Program-made: the position numbers and the translations under genes
The notes under the pieces: generated by a model
Database searches by the model: none
Told to the model about the DNA's origin: nothing
The model's input: the letters and a program-made list of their open reading frames with translations, nothing else
Part shown: positions 23,766 through 32,233 of the stretch, one piece after another
How positions within the stretch are numbered: position 1 is the first letter of the stretch
Layout: every line of letters starts with the position of its first letter
NCBI GenBank assembly: GCA_026119855.1
Contig: JAOWBW010000390.1
Span: 496,001-560,000 of the forward strand
Reading direction: 5' to 3'
DNA: 64,000 nucleotides
Origin: Campanula takesimana
Lineage: Eukaryota > Streptophyta > Magnoliopsida > Asterales > Campanulaceae

Positions 23766-24227
23766 ATGGACGGACTAAAGACTAAAACACCCAAGGAGAG
23801 AGCAATCGTAAGGGGTGCATGGACGATTAGGCAGCTTAAGGGACAATTGACGAAGAAAAAGAAGGAAGCGGACTATACCTTTGACAAATGGATGCAAACT
23901 AGAAGTTTGTGGTATAAGGCTCGAGAAGAAATAGAGAAGTTGAAAGAAGCAATAAACAAAAAGGACGAAGAAATAGCCAATATTAGAGAGGAATTTTATA
24001 GGAATTTCTATAAAGAGCCAGTGGCAGAAAATGTGGTGACTGACGAAGAAGCCACCGAAATTAACATTATTGTAGAGGGCAGTGAAGCTGCCCCGATTAT
24101 GATTGAAGATGATGTACTGGAGGAAGAACCGGTCCCTAGGCGAAGAGGAAGGCCAAGAGGTTCAAGGAAAGTTTATGTGCCAACTGGAAGGCCTAGGGGT
24201 AGACCTAGGAAAAATGTAACCCCATGA
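23766..24227 (+). CDS. G3 extra ORF before gag: coiled-coil and AT-hook protein (153 aa)
   Basis: An intact frame lies between the primer site and gag. Its start GATCATGGA has A at -3 and G at +4, a strong context, while the gag start is weak. Residues 20-80 are Lys/Glu-rich and look helical or coiled-coil (REEIEKLKEAINKKDEEIAN). Residues 86-122 form an acidic linker. The C-terminus is basic and carries two AT-hook-like motifs, RRRGRPRGSRK (125-135) and GRPRGRPRKN (141-150), the type that binds the minor groove of AT-rich DNA. It has no zinc knuckle and no similarity to Gag that I can see. A role in chromatin targeting, nuclear import or regulation of the element is inference. The alternative is a captured host fragment. 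Codons are intact although the element is not strictly constrained, and its youth may explain that. Confidence 0.8.
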   Translation: MDGLKTKTPKERAIVRGAWTIRQLKGQLTKKKKEADYTFDKWMQTRSLWYKAREEIEKLKEAINKKDEEIANIREEFYRNFYKEPVAENVVTDEEATEINIIVEGSEAAPIMIEDDVLEEEPVPRRRGRPRGSRKVYVPTGRPRGRPRKNVTP

Positions 24228-24755
24228 TTATGAGGGGAGTAGCCATTTATTAGTATTCTTTTTAGAAGCTAGCATTCTTTCATTAAAAAATGTTTAGTAT
24301 TCTTTTTTTTTAGTTCTATTAGTAAAGAACTTAGTGATTATTCTAGTTTAGATCAGTTAAATAAATAAAAGTTATTTTTAAGTTAAGTTATTTCTTGTCA
24401 TGTGATTCTTTAAGTTAAAATATGTTTGAATAAACTTAGTGAATGCGTTAAATTATAGTAGTCAGTTCTGTGGGGACGGCCTATAAAAGTATGAAGTTCG
24501 TTTGAGTACAACGACTAATATAGTTAAAGACCTAAAGTAAGGTCGATGCAGTGAAAGGTCTAAAGTAAGACCGATATAAACACATAAATATGTACGTGAA
24601 GTTAGTATGAGACCAAGTTAAGTATAGACTCTCGATGAAACAGTAAATTGTGAGGTCAAGTAACCGACCTAGTTAAATCAATTGTCATTAATATGTAAAA
24701 CCCGTTTTCGTGGTGGGTCATCAATCAGTGATAATTCAATCTTTCTTAACTTCAG
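24228..24755 (+). other. G3 spacer between extra ORF and gag
   Basis: 528 bp without a plausible gene. It is AT-rich with poly-T (24301-24312) and a weak GACC(T/G)AAAGTAAG repeat near 24530-24570. It ends in the pyrimidine-rich CTTTCTTAACTTCAG directly before the gag ATG, which resembles a 3' splice site. A similar TTTACATTGTAG lies 3 bases before the extra ORF. Confidence 0.5.
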
Positions 24756-25865
24756 ATGTCTGGAAGAGGAAGAGGAAACCGTGGAAACGCTCGCAACGCG
24801 GGAAACCAAGGTAATGTTGATCCGAACATGGCGAACCTTCTGCAAACGCTGAACCAGACCGTGGCTGGAATCGGACAGGTGGTGAACCATCTAGCACAAC
24901 CTCAAAACCAACCCCAGCAGGTACCAATGAGAGATCCGCTGGAAATGTTTCAAAGGAGGAAGCCGGACACTTTCTCCGGTACCTCAAAGGAAAAGCCGGA
25001 GGACTGGGTTAAGGATATGGAGCACATTTTTGAGACTTTGGAATGTACCACAGAGCAGAAGGTAGTTTTTGCAACATTTATGCTAAGGAGTGCGGCTCGC
25101 ACTTGGTGGGATGCAGAAAAGAGAGCAGCTTTGGCTAGGGGTGAAGGAAATTTCACCTGGGAAAGGTTTAAAGTAGTATTCAATGAGAAATACTACCCGG
25201 CTAGTGTTCGTCACGCCAGAGTGGCAGAGTTTTTGACTTTAACTCAAGGTGACAAGACGGTGGACGAGTATAGTGAAAGGTTCACAGATCTGCTGGAATT
25301 TGCACCGACCTTCTTCGACAGCGAGGAACAAAAGGCCAGGAAGTTCGAAGCCGGACTGAGTGATCGGATTCGATACAGAATCACACCTCTGCAGTTAGCG
25401 ACATATGGGTTAGTGCTAGACAGAGCCAGAATTGTAGAAAGGGAGTCGGATGAGTACCGCAGTAAGAGGGATGAAAAGAAGAAGTTTGGAGATAAGTCTA
25501 CTAATAAAGATTCAACTGGGAACAAGGGACAGTTCAACGACCGAGATCGTGATAATCATGGAAAGAGGAAAGCTGAGGGAAGCTATGATCGTACAGCAAA
25601 CAAGTACCCGAACAGAAACTTTGGAAACCGAACCGCGTACGATAAGGGAAAGGCTAAAGAGCAGGGGACCGCCGAAGTATGCCCTGCGTGTGATGGCAAT
25701 CATAAGGCTGATGCGTGCAAATACAGGGACAGGAAATGCTATAACTGTGAGAAGATTGGGCACCCGCAGTGGAAGTGCCCAGAGCCGAAGAAGAATGCAC
25801 AAACTCATGGGGTGAAGGCAGAAGATAAAAGTAAGACTGGTGGTCAGGGGCGTGTGTTCACATGA
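24756..25865 (+). CDS. G3 Gag (369 aa)
   Basis: Starts MSGRGRGNRGNARNAG (Arg/Gly-rich). The retrotransposon Gag capsid domain covers about residues 65-230, with TFSGTSKEKPEDWVKDME and ARTWWDAEKR. A charged linker follows, then a CCHC knuckle CYNCEKIGHPQWKC (about 328-341) and an upstream Cys-rich CPACDGNHKADAC with altered spacing. It forms the virus-like particle and binds genomic RNA. The frame ends TGA at 25863-25865, where the pol ATG overlaps it as ATGA. The start codon context is weak, but the Arg/Gly N-terminus resembles that of G2 Gag (MSGRRNRGG). Confidence 0.93.
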   Translation: MSGRGRGNRGNARNAGNQGNVDPNMANLLQTLNQTVAGIGQVVNHLAQPQNQPQQVPMRDPLEMFQRRKPDTFSGTSKEKPEDWVKDMEHIFETLECTTEQKVVFATFMLRSAARTWWDAEKRAALARGEGNFTWERFKVVFNEKYYPASVRHARVAEFLTLTQGDKTVDEYSERFTDLLEFAPTFFDSEEQKARKFEAGLSDRIRYRITPLQLATYGLVLDRARIVERESDEYRSKRDEKKKFGDKSTNKDSTGNKGQFNDRDRDNHGKRKAEGSYDRTANKYPNRNFGNRTAYDKGKAKEQGTAEVCPACDGNHKADACKYRDRKCYNCEKIGHPQWKCPEPKKNAQTHGVKAEDKSKTGGQGRVFT

Positions 25866-28800
25866 CTGCTAGAGATGCTAGAGCCACAAATGACTTGGTG
25901 GCAGGTACGCTTCAGTTATATTCTCGCAACGTATACGCTTTGATAGATTCTGGTGCCACTCATTCTGTGATTAGTTCTAAGCTGGCAAAACAGTTAAAAT
26001 TGTCACCTAAGGCGTTAGAAGTACCCTTGGTAATTGATACCCCGACTAAGGAGTCGATCCCAGTTACTTCAGTGTTTCAAAGTTGTCCTCTAAGGATAGG
26101 CGATAGAGAACTCGAGGTTGATCTTATATGTCTGGATCTCAGTGACTTTGACATCATCCTAGGTATGGATTGGTTGGCTGCGTATCATGCCAAAGTAGAC
26201 TGCTTTAGAAAAGAAGTGAATTTTGAATTACCCTCTGGGGAAGGATTTCGTTTTCAAGGGACGAAACCAAGAGTCCGAACAGGCCTGATTTCCGTAATGA
26301 AGGCTCGTAAACTGTTAAGGAAAGGTTGTGAGGGATTTCTTGCGTATGTTGGTGAGTCAAACAAGAAAGAAGTGACCATCGAATCCCTCTCCATAGTAAA
26401 AGATTTCAAGGATGTTTTTCCCAAAGATTTGCCAGGAATACCGCCGGAGCGAGAAGTGGAGTTTTCGATAGATCTAGCACCTGAGACTGCACCGATTTCA
26501 AGAGCACCATATAGGATGGTTCCGCCGGAACTTAAAGAGTTAAAGGAGCAGTTACAAGAACTTTTGGACAAGGGCCTGATTAGACCGAGTGCATCACCGT
26601 GGGGTGCGCCGGTATTATTTGTAAAGAAGAAGGATGGGTCGATGAGGTTATGCATTGACTATCGGGAGTTAAACCGTGTGACAATTAAGAATAAGTATCC
26701 GTTGCCAAGGATCGATGATTTGTTTGACCAACTCCAAGGTGCATGCTATTTCTCTAAGATTGATCTACGTTCTGGTTACCATCAGTTAAGAGTGAAAAAG
26801 GAAGATGTAGCAAAGACGGCTTTTAGGACAAGGTATGGACACTACGAGTTCTTAGTAATGTCGTTTGGGCTGACGAATGCGCCTGCTGTGTTCATGGAGC
26901 TTATGAATAGAGTATTTCAAGAATATTTGGACAAGTGTGTAATAGTATTCATCGATGACATCTTGGTGTATTCGAAATCAAAAGAGGAGCATGAAGAACA
27001 TTTGAAATTAGTATTACAGATTTTGAGGGAGCAAAAGTTGTATGCCAAATTTAAGAAGTGTGAATTCTGGCTTGAGGAAGTAGCGTTTTTGGGACATGTG
27101 GTATCTAAGAATGGGATAGCAGTTGACCCTGCAAAGGTCGAGGCTATAGTTAATTGGGAGAGACCAACTTCTGTTAGTGAGATAAGGAGCTTTTTGGGTT
27201 TAGCAGGGTACTACCGTAGGTTCGTGGAAGGGTTTTCGAAGTTATCTCTACCATTGACCAGGTTAACCACAAAAGGGACAAGATTTGTGTGGTCAGACGA
27301 TTGTGAGAAGAGTTTTCAAGAGTTGAAAGGGCGATTGGTGTCTGCGCCTGTTCTTACGTTACCAACAAACAGTGATGGCTTCGTGATCTATAGTGATGCT
27401 TCATTGAAAGGTTTGGGTTGTGTGTTGATGCAAAATGATAAAGTGGTGGCTTATGCGTCTAGGCAACTCAAGAACCACGAGAAAAACTATCCTACCCATG
27501 ATTTGGAGTTAGCGGCCGTGGTGTTTGCATTGAAAATTTGGAGACACTATTTGTATGGGGTACCATGTGAAATTTACGCCGACCATAAAAGTCTTAAGTA
27601 CATTTTCACTCAGAAAGAGTTGAATATGAGGCAAAGGAGGTGGCTAGAGTTACTTAAAGATTATGATTGCAAAATCTTGTATCATCCTGGGAAGGCCAAT
27701 AAGGTGGCAGATGCGTTAAGCAGAAAGAACCATGGAACATTAGCGACTATGATTTCTAAGGGGGTAAGAGAATTGAGAGATAGTGAAATAGTAAAGCTAG
27801 AGGTTAAAGTTAAAGTCTATTTGGCCCAGATGAGTGTCCAACCAACACTGTTAGTGAGAATCAAGGAAGCTCAGAATGTGGATGACGAGTTGGAAGCGAT
27901 TCACAAGGTTATCAGTAAGAAGGGAATGGTAGACTTCCGTGTTAGCGACGACGGGATCATGAGGTATCGATCAAGGATTTGGGTGCCTAATAATGATAGT
28001 ATCAAGAGGGAAATTCTTGAAGAAGCTCACTGTTCAAGGTTTTCGGTCCACCCTGGAAGTACTAAGATGTATAAGGATCTAAAAGAATCCTTTTGGTGGA
28101 ACAATATGAAGAGCGAGGTGGCGGAATTCGTTTCTAAGTGTTTGGTGTGTCAACAAGTGAAAAGTGAACACCAGAAACCCGCGGGACTACTACAATCGTT
28201 ACCTATTCCAGAGTGGAAGTGGGAACACATCACTATGGATCTGGTGATTGGACTTCCCAAGACGTTGAAGGGTCATAACGCAATTTGGGTCATAGTGGAT
28301 AGGCTCACTAAATCGGCTCACTTTCTAGCAATCAAGGTGACCGATTCGTTGGAGAAGTTAGCTAAGTTGTACGTGGATAAGATCGTAAGGTTACATGGGA
28401 TACCGGTCTCTATAGTGTCAGATCGAGATGCAAGATTTACATCAAATTTCTGGAAGAGTTTACAGAAAGCGTTGGGGACGGAGTTAACTATGAGTACAGC
28501 GTTCCACCCTCAGACAGACGGACAGTCAGAAAGGACGATTCAAACTCTCGAAGACCTATTGAGAGCAACGTCATTAGATTGGCAAGGAGCATGGGATGAT
28601 CATCTACCACTAGTGGAATTTGCCTACAACAACAGTTACCACTCTAGTATTGGAATGGCGCCGTATGAAGCTCTTTATGGGCGGAAATGTAGATCGCCTG
28701 CGTGTTGGGATGAAGTAGGCGAGAGAAAGTTAACTGGACCCGAGATTGTTCAAGTAACGGCGGACAAAGTTCAACAGATTCGCAAGTGGTTGTTAACTGC

Positions 28801-29227
28801 GCAGAGTAGGCAGAAATCGTATGCGGATAATCGAAGGCGCGATCTGGAGTTCCGAATAGGAGATCATGTATTCTTGAGGATCTCACCAACAAAAGGGGTC
28901 ATGCGGTTTGGGATTCGTGGGAAGTTAAGTCCTAGGTACGTGGGGCCGTTCGAGATTCTAGAACGAATAGGAGCGGTAGCCTATAAGTTGGCTCTACCTC
29001 CTGTACTGTCTGGTGTGCACAATGTGTTTCACGTGTCGATGTTGAGGAAATACGTAGCTGACCCGAGCCACGTCATAGAGTACAAACAGTTACGTTTTCG
29101 TGAAGACTTGAGTTATGATGAGAAGCCGGTAAAGATCATAGACCGTAAAGATCAAGTTTTGTGGAAGCGAGTAATTCCGTACGTAAAAGTGCAGTGGAGC
29201 AATCACACGGAAAGAGAAGCCACGTAG
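25862..29227 (+). CDS. G3 Pol (protease, RT, RNase H, integrase; 1121 aa, tail truncated)
   Basis: Pol lies in the -1 frame relative to gag and opens with ATG overlapping the gag TGA. Protease: LIDSGATHSVIS (D about 29). RT: IDLRSGYHQL and FIDDILVYSKS (about 363), with MSFGLTNAP in place of the usual MPFG. RNase H: IYSDASLKGLG (about 511), YADHKSLKYIF, HPGKANKVADALSRK. Integrase: HPGSTKMY (about 729) with CLVCQQVK, then D (HITMDLV), D (SDRDARFTS, about 853) and E (QSERTIQ, about 890), so the catalytic triad is intact. The tail has FHVSMLRKYVADPSHV and KVQWSNHTEREAT, then TAG at 29225-29227. The frame stays open for 16 codons beyond it to TAA, and relatives have Trp here, so TGG to TAG is likely. 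Translation by -1 frameshift or reinitiation is inferred from the overlap. Confidence 0.94.
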   Translation: MTARDARATNDLVAGTLQLYSRNVYALIDSGATHSVISSKLAKQLKLSPKALEVPLVIDTPTKESIPVTSVFQSCPLRIGDRELEVDLICLDLSDFDIILGMDWLAAYHAKVDCFRKEVNFELPSGEGFRFQGTKPRVRTGLISVMKARKLLRKGCEGFLAYVGESNKKEVTIESLSIVKDFKDVFPKDLPGIPPEREVEFSIDLAPETAPISRAPYRMVPPELKELKEQLQELLDKGLIRPSASPWGAPVLFVKKKDGSMRLCIDYRELNRVTIKNKYPLPRIDDLFDQLQGACYFSKIDLRSGYHQLRVKKEDVAKTAFRTRYGHYEFLVMSFGLTNAPAVFMELMNRVFQEYLDKCVIVFIDDILVYSKSKEEHEEHLKLVLQILREQKLYAKFKKCEFWLEEVAFLGHVVSKNGIAVDPAKVEAIVNWERPTSVSEIRSFLGLAGYYRRFVEGFSKLSLPLTRLTTKGTRFVWSDDCEKSFQELKGRLVSAPVLTLPTNSDGFVIYSDASLKGLGCVLMQNDKVVAYASRQLKNHEKNYPTHDLELAAVVFALKIWRHYLYGVPCEIYADHKSLKYIFTQKELNMRQRRWLELLKDYDCKILYHPGKANKVADALSRKNHGTLATMISKGVRELRDSEIVKLEVKVKVYLAQMSVQPTLLVRIKEAQNVDDELEAIHKVISKKGMVDFRVSDDGIMRYRSRIWVPNNDSIKREILEEAHCSRFSVHPGSTKMYKDLKESFWWNNMKSEVAEFVSKCLVCQQVKSEHQKPAGLLQSLPIPEWKWEHITMDLVIGLPKTLKGHNAIWVIVDRLTKSAHFLAIKVTDSLEKLAKLYVDKIVRLHGIPVSIVSDRDARFTSNFWKSLQKALGTELTMSTAFHPQTDGQSERTIQTLEDLLRATSLDWQGAWDDHLPLVEFAYNNSYHSSIGMAPYEALYGRKCRSPACWDEVGERKLTGPEIVQVTADKVQQIRKWLLTAQSRQKSYADNRRRDLEFRIGDHVFLRISPTKGVMRFGIRGKLSPRYVGPFEILERIGAVAYKLALPPVLSGVHNVFHVSMLRKYVADPSHVIEYKQLRFREDLSYDEKPVKIIDRKDQVLWKRVIPYVKVQWSNHTEREAT

Positions 29228-29306
29228 GAGCTCGAAAGTGAAATGCGTGATATGTATCCCGCTTTGTTCGACGGTTAAGGTACGTTTAGTTTGGAGGACC
29301 AAACTC

Positions 29307-29323
29307 CTTTAAGGGGGTAAGAA
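29307..29323 (+). other. G3 polypurine tract
   Basis: CTTTAAGGGGGTAAGAA directly precedes the 3' LTR; the purine core is AAGGGGG. Confidence 0.9.
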
Positions 29324-31381
29324 TGTAATAACCCGAACTTACCTTTTATTTTGTTATTGATTTAAACTCTTAATTATTAATGGGCCAAACTTTAATAATT
29401 AGTTTAGTTTAGTTATTGGGTCAAAAGTACAAAGCCCAATTCATTAACTAAGAAGGATTAGGACTCCAATTTAAATAGGGATTTGGGAAGCCCCATTAAA
29501 ATAAATACTCCCTCTTAAACCCTAAAGCTATTCTTTGTTACCGCAGAGAAAGAAAATCGGGAGAGAGAGAGAGAGAGCAGCGGCGGCCGGTGAAGGAGAG
29601 AAGAGAGGAGTGAACGGTGAAGGAGAGAAAGGGAGAAGGCGATCGTGTTCGCAAAGGTAATTCTAGATCCCATTAAACTCTTCTCTTCATCTTTGTAAAT
29701 CAAATTGTTGGGTTAAGAAACCCTAAGTTATGGATCGATCAACTAGGGTTAAATAGTATGCAATTAAGGAGGAAGAAGATGACTGTGGGAGTGTGTGTGC
29801 GTGTTGATGTGCGTCTGGGTGTGTGTGTGGTGTGTGTGTGTGTGCGGCAGCAGGGCTGCCGAGTGTGTGTGTGTGTGTGTGTGCGTTATGAATGCTCTGT
29901 GTGTGTGTGCGTTATGTGCTGATGGTGGGGGTGTGTGTGTGGGCTGATGGTGGGTGTGCGTATCTGAATGTGTGGGTGTGTTCAGAGTGGTGGGTGTACC
30001 AGAGGGTGTGTGAATCAGAGTGGTGGGTGTGTCTGTCAGTAGGTGTACTCAGTAAGTGTGTGCAGAAAGTGTGAAATCAGTGTGTGTAATTTGTGTAGTG
30101 AAATTGGGAATTGGGGATTGACTAATAAAAACCCTAGGGGTGTTGTAGTCATTCTTAAAGTTATTGGTTAACTAGGAAAGGGTGATAGATGACTAAACCA
30201 TGGAATTAATCGAGTAAAAAGAAGTGAATTGGGACGGAAGTAAAATAGTATTTTTCTCATGTCTAAGGCTAGACTATTTCATATTGTAGATTGTCCAAGC
30301 GGAGTAAAGAAAGCTAGTAGAACACGAAGCTAAGGTAAGGGATTACGCTCTTAGTTGTGTATTGATTCTTAATCCTTTGTTAGGATTCCCAATCTCTGTT
30401 TTTATAAAGTAAACTATCTGTGTGGCTAGATAGTCTTTTAATAACTATTCCGTTCTGCGAATTGTTCCGTCTTTTGTTATCCACTCTATTGATATGGTTA
30501 TTGTTCAATAGGGTTATCATGTGTATGATTGATTTTGTAACCTTGGTGTCCAAGTGAGATGTGTATCTTTTAAAAGTGATCAAGTAAAGTTTGTAAAGTT
30601 AAGCTTTGTGTTGTAAAAGCTCTTTCAAGTGATTTCTTATAATAAGTAAAGTGACTACAGTTATCCATAATCCTGAAACGGATAAGTGGACCCCTTACAG
30701 TTATCCATAGTTCTAAGTTGAACATGTGGACCCCTTTGCGTTGCTTGATGAAGTAACGTAGGTTATCATGATATACCGATTTTGGGTGCGGTCAGTAGAA
30801 ACCCGAGCCCTGGGTACAGCACGTGCTTAATCCCTAAATGAAGTAAAGTAAAGTAAAGAAAAGTAAAGTGTGAGTAAAATGTTGTGTTTTGGAAACTACC
30901 TCTGAAGCCACGTGTTTTCAAGTAATGAATTGTTTTATCAAGTAAATGTTTCTTTTCAAACTGAGTGTTAGTTTGATCCTTGAGTTATATCCGTTCATTG
31001 TAATTCATTGTTACCGTTCGTTTCGGTCATCTCCTCTTAGTACCCGAGGGGATACCGTATGAACTTACTGGGCATTGTTCGCTCATTCCTTTCATTTTTT
31101 TCTCTCCAGGTTATAAATAAGCAGATCAAGAGTCGCAAGGTTGGCGGCTTAGGAGTTATCTTTTAATAAAGTAATTAGTGGTTATGTTTCCGTTATGGTT
31201 AAGTTATAAACTTTACTTTCCGTTAGTTACCGTTTGAGCTAGTGGTTTGTACTACCCGTTGTGGATTTGAACGTTGGTTAATGTTTGAATTGTGGTTATT
31301 TATAGCCGTTGGGCATTCTGATTTTGGGAATTATTCGTATTAAGTTGTTATTTAATTGTAGTGAAAAGTTGGGGTGTTACA
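29324..31381 (+). repeat. G3 3' LTR
   Basis: 2058 bp, the same length as the 5' LTR. Differences seen by eye lie near 29536, 29880, 30310, 30321 and 31256. It is followed by TSD TATAA (31382-31386). Confidence 0.95.
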
Positions 31382-31386
31382 TATAA

Positions 31387-31559
31387 TCACTTTGTGATGA
31401 ACTATAACATGCATGGAATGAATAAGAATCTCTCCGAGTTGCATGATATGCTGAAAACTGCGGAGAAGAAGATAGTGGAGAAAGGTTTTCCAGTGCTCAT
31501 GGTTCGTGATGGAAAGGGGCAAAGTGCCAAAGGAAAGGTAAGACAAATGTTGTCAAACC
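31387..31559 (+). pseudogene. C1 copia Gag, middle part
   Basis: Resumes the copia gag after G3: NHFVMNYNMHGMNKNLSELH, then MLKTAEKKIV and MVRDGKGQSAKGK. This is the usual end of the capsid domain leading into a basic linker. T3 interrupts it at 31560, so the zinc knuckle is not intact here. Confidence 0.85.
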
Positions 31560-31780
31560 TGTAAGTACCCCAATCTGAAATCGGCCTACTTTCGAGGAAT
31601 TCTTGGTACCATTTAGGGATAAACCAATGGGCCAGGACCTCACTAGGATAAACCTGATATTCCTGGACTGAACTGGAATTAAACTTGGAAAAATCCAGAA
31701 GCTCGCCAAGTCGAGTCGTACGGATGGTTTGGGCGCATGAGGGGTTGAGCCGTACGGCTACTTTGGGCACCCTCATCCTC

Positions 31781-31788
31781 TATAAATT
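31781..31788 (+). promoter_or_regulatory. Candidate TATA box in T3 LTR
   Basis: CTCTATAAATTGAACCCC is a typical plant TATA context, about 22 bp after the AGCCGTACGGCT palindrome. Confidence 0.6.
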
Positions 31789-32014
31789 GAACCCCATGCT
31801 GATCATTTCAGGGGGGGAGAAACAACATAAGAGAGATTACTCTGTCAAAATCACTGCAGTAGTGTGAGAGGAGTGAAACAAAGAGTGAAAGAGAGAAAGG
31901 AAGATTGGCTAAACCAAAATAGGTAAAGCCACCTTCTCCCCCTCCCTTCTCTTCATCTATAACTCTATTTTATCTTTAATCTTTGTTTAAGTAATGTTAA
32001 TCTTTATATTACTT

Positions 32015-32107
32015 GCAAGACTTGTCCATTCAAGCACTTTTACATTACTTGCAAGACTTGTCCATTCAAGCAACTTTACATTTATGCAAGACTTGTCCAT
32101 TCAAGCA
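32015..32107 (+). repeat. ~35-bp tandem repeat, 3 copies, in T3
   Basis: GCAAGACTTGTCCATTCAAG starts at 32015, 32051 and 32086. Confidence 0.9.
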
Positions 32108-32233
32108 AATATACATATATTACTCTACATATTTCTCTTGTCCAAGCCATGAGATGATAAAAGGTGCCCTCCATGCCTTGTGTGGAAGAGGTTCAAACCT
32201 AGATGATTATGGCTTGTTGATTGTCATTTACAT

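Larger units (their letters stand above)
21344..31381 (+). mobile_element. G3: young, near-complete Ty3/gypsy chromovirus with an extra pre-gag ORF
   Basis: A 10,038-bp element: 5' LTR 21344-23401, primer site 23404-23415, extra ORF 23766-24227, gag 24756-25865, pol 25862-29227, polypurine tract 29307-29323 and 3' LTR 29324-31381. Both LTRs are 2058 bp with about five differences by eye (near 0.24%), the lowest divergence in the window, so it is the most recent datable insertion. It splits the copia C1 gag. All Pol catalytic motifs are present. The one coding flaw I see is a stop near the end of the chromodomain-like tail. RT and integrase sequence suggest the Tekay/Del group, but the separate pol frame and the pre-gag ORF set it apart from G2. 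Confidence 0.96.
31560..32233 (+). mobile_element. T3 Tat solo LTR, left part
   Basis: Begins TGTAAGTACCCC, as the T2 LTR does. It carries AGCCGTACGGCT (31748-31759) and a variant AGTCGTACGGAT (31714-31725), 34 bp apart and just upstream of TATAAATT (31781-31788). G4 splits it at 32233. The flanks AAACC (31555-31559) and AAACG (35187-35191) are a likely TSD with one mismatch. No internal region remains, so it is a solo LTR. Confidence 0.82.

Noticed and set aside
31784..32120. Host exon suggested by TATA, AG-rich start and GTAAAG donor near 31920
   Set aside because: The segment is inside the T3 LTR between matching Tat LTR ends, and no host protein frame follows.
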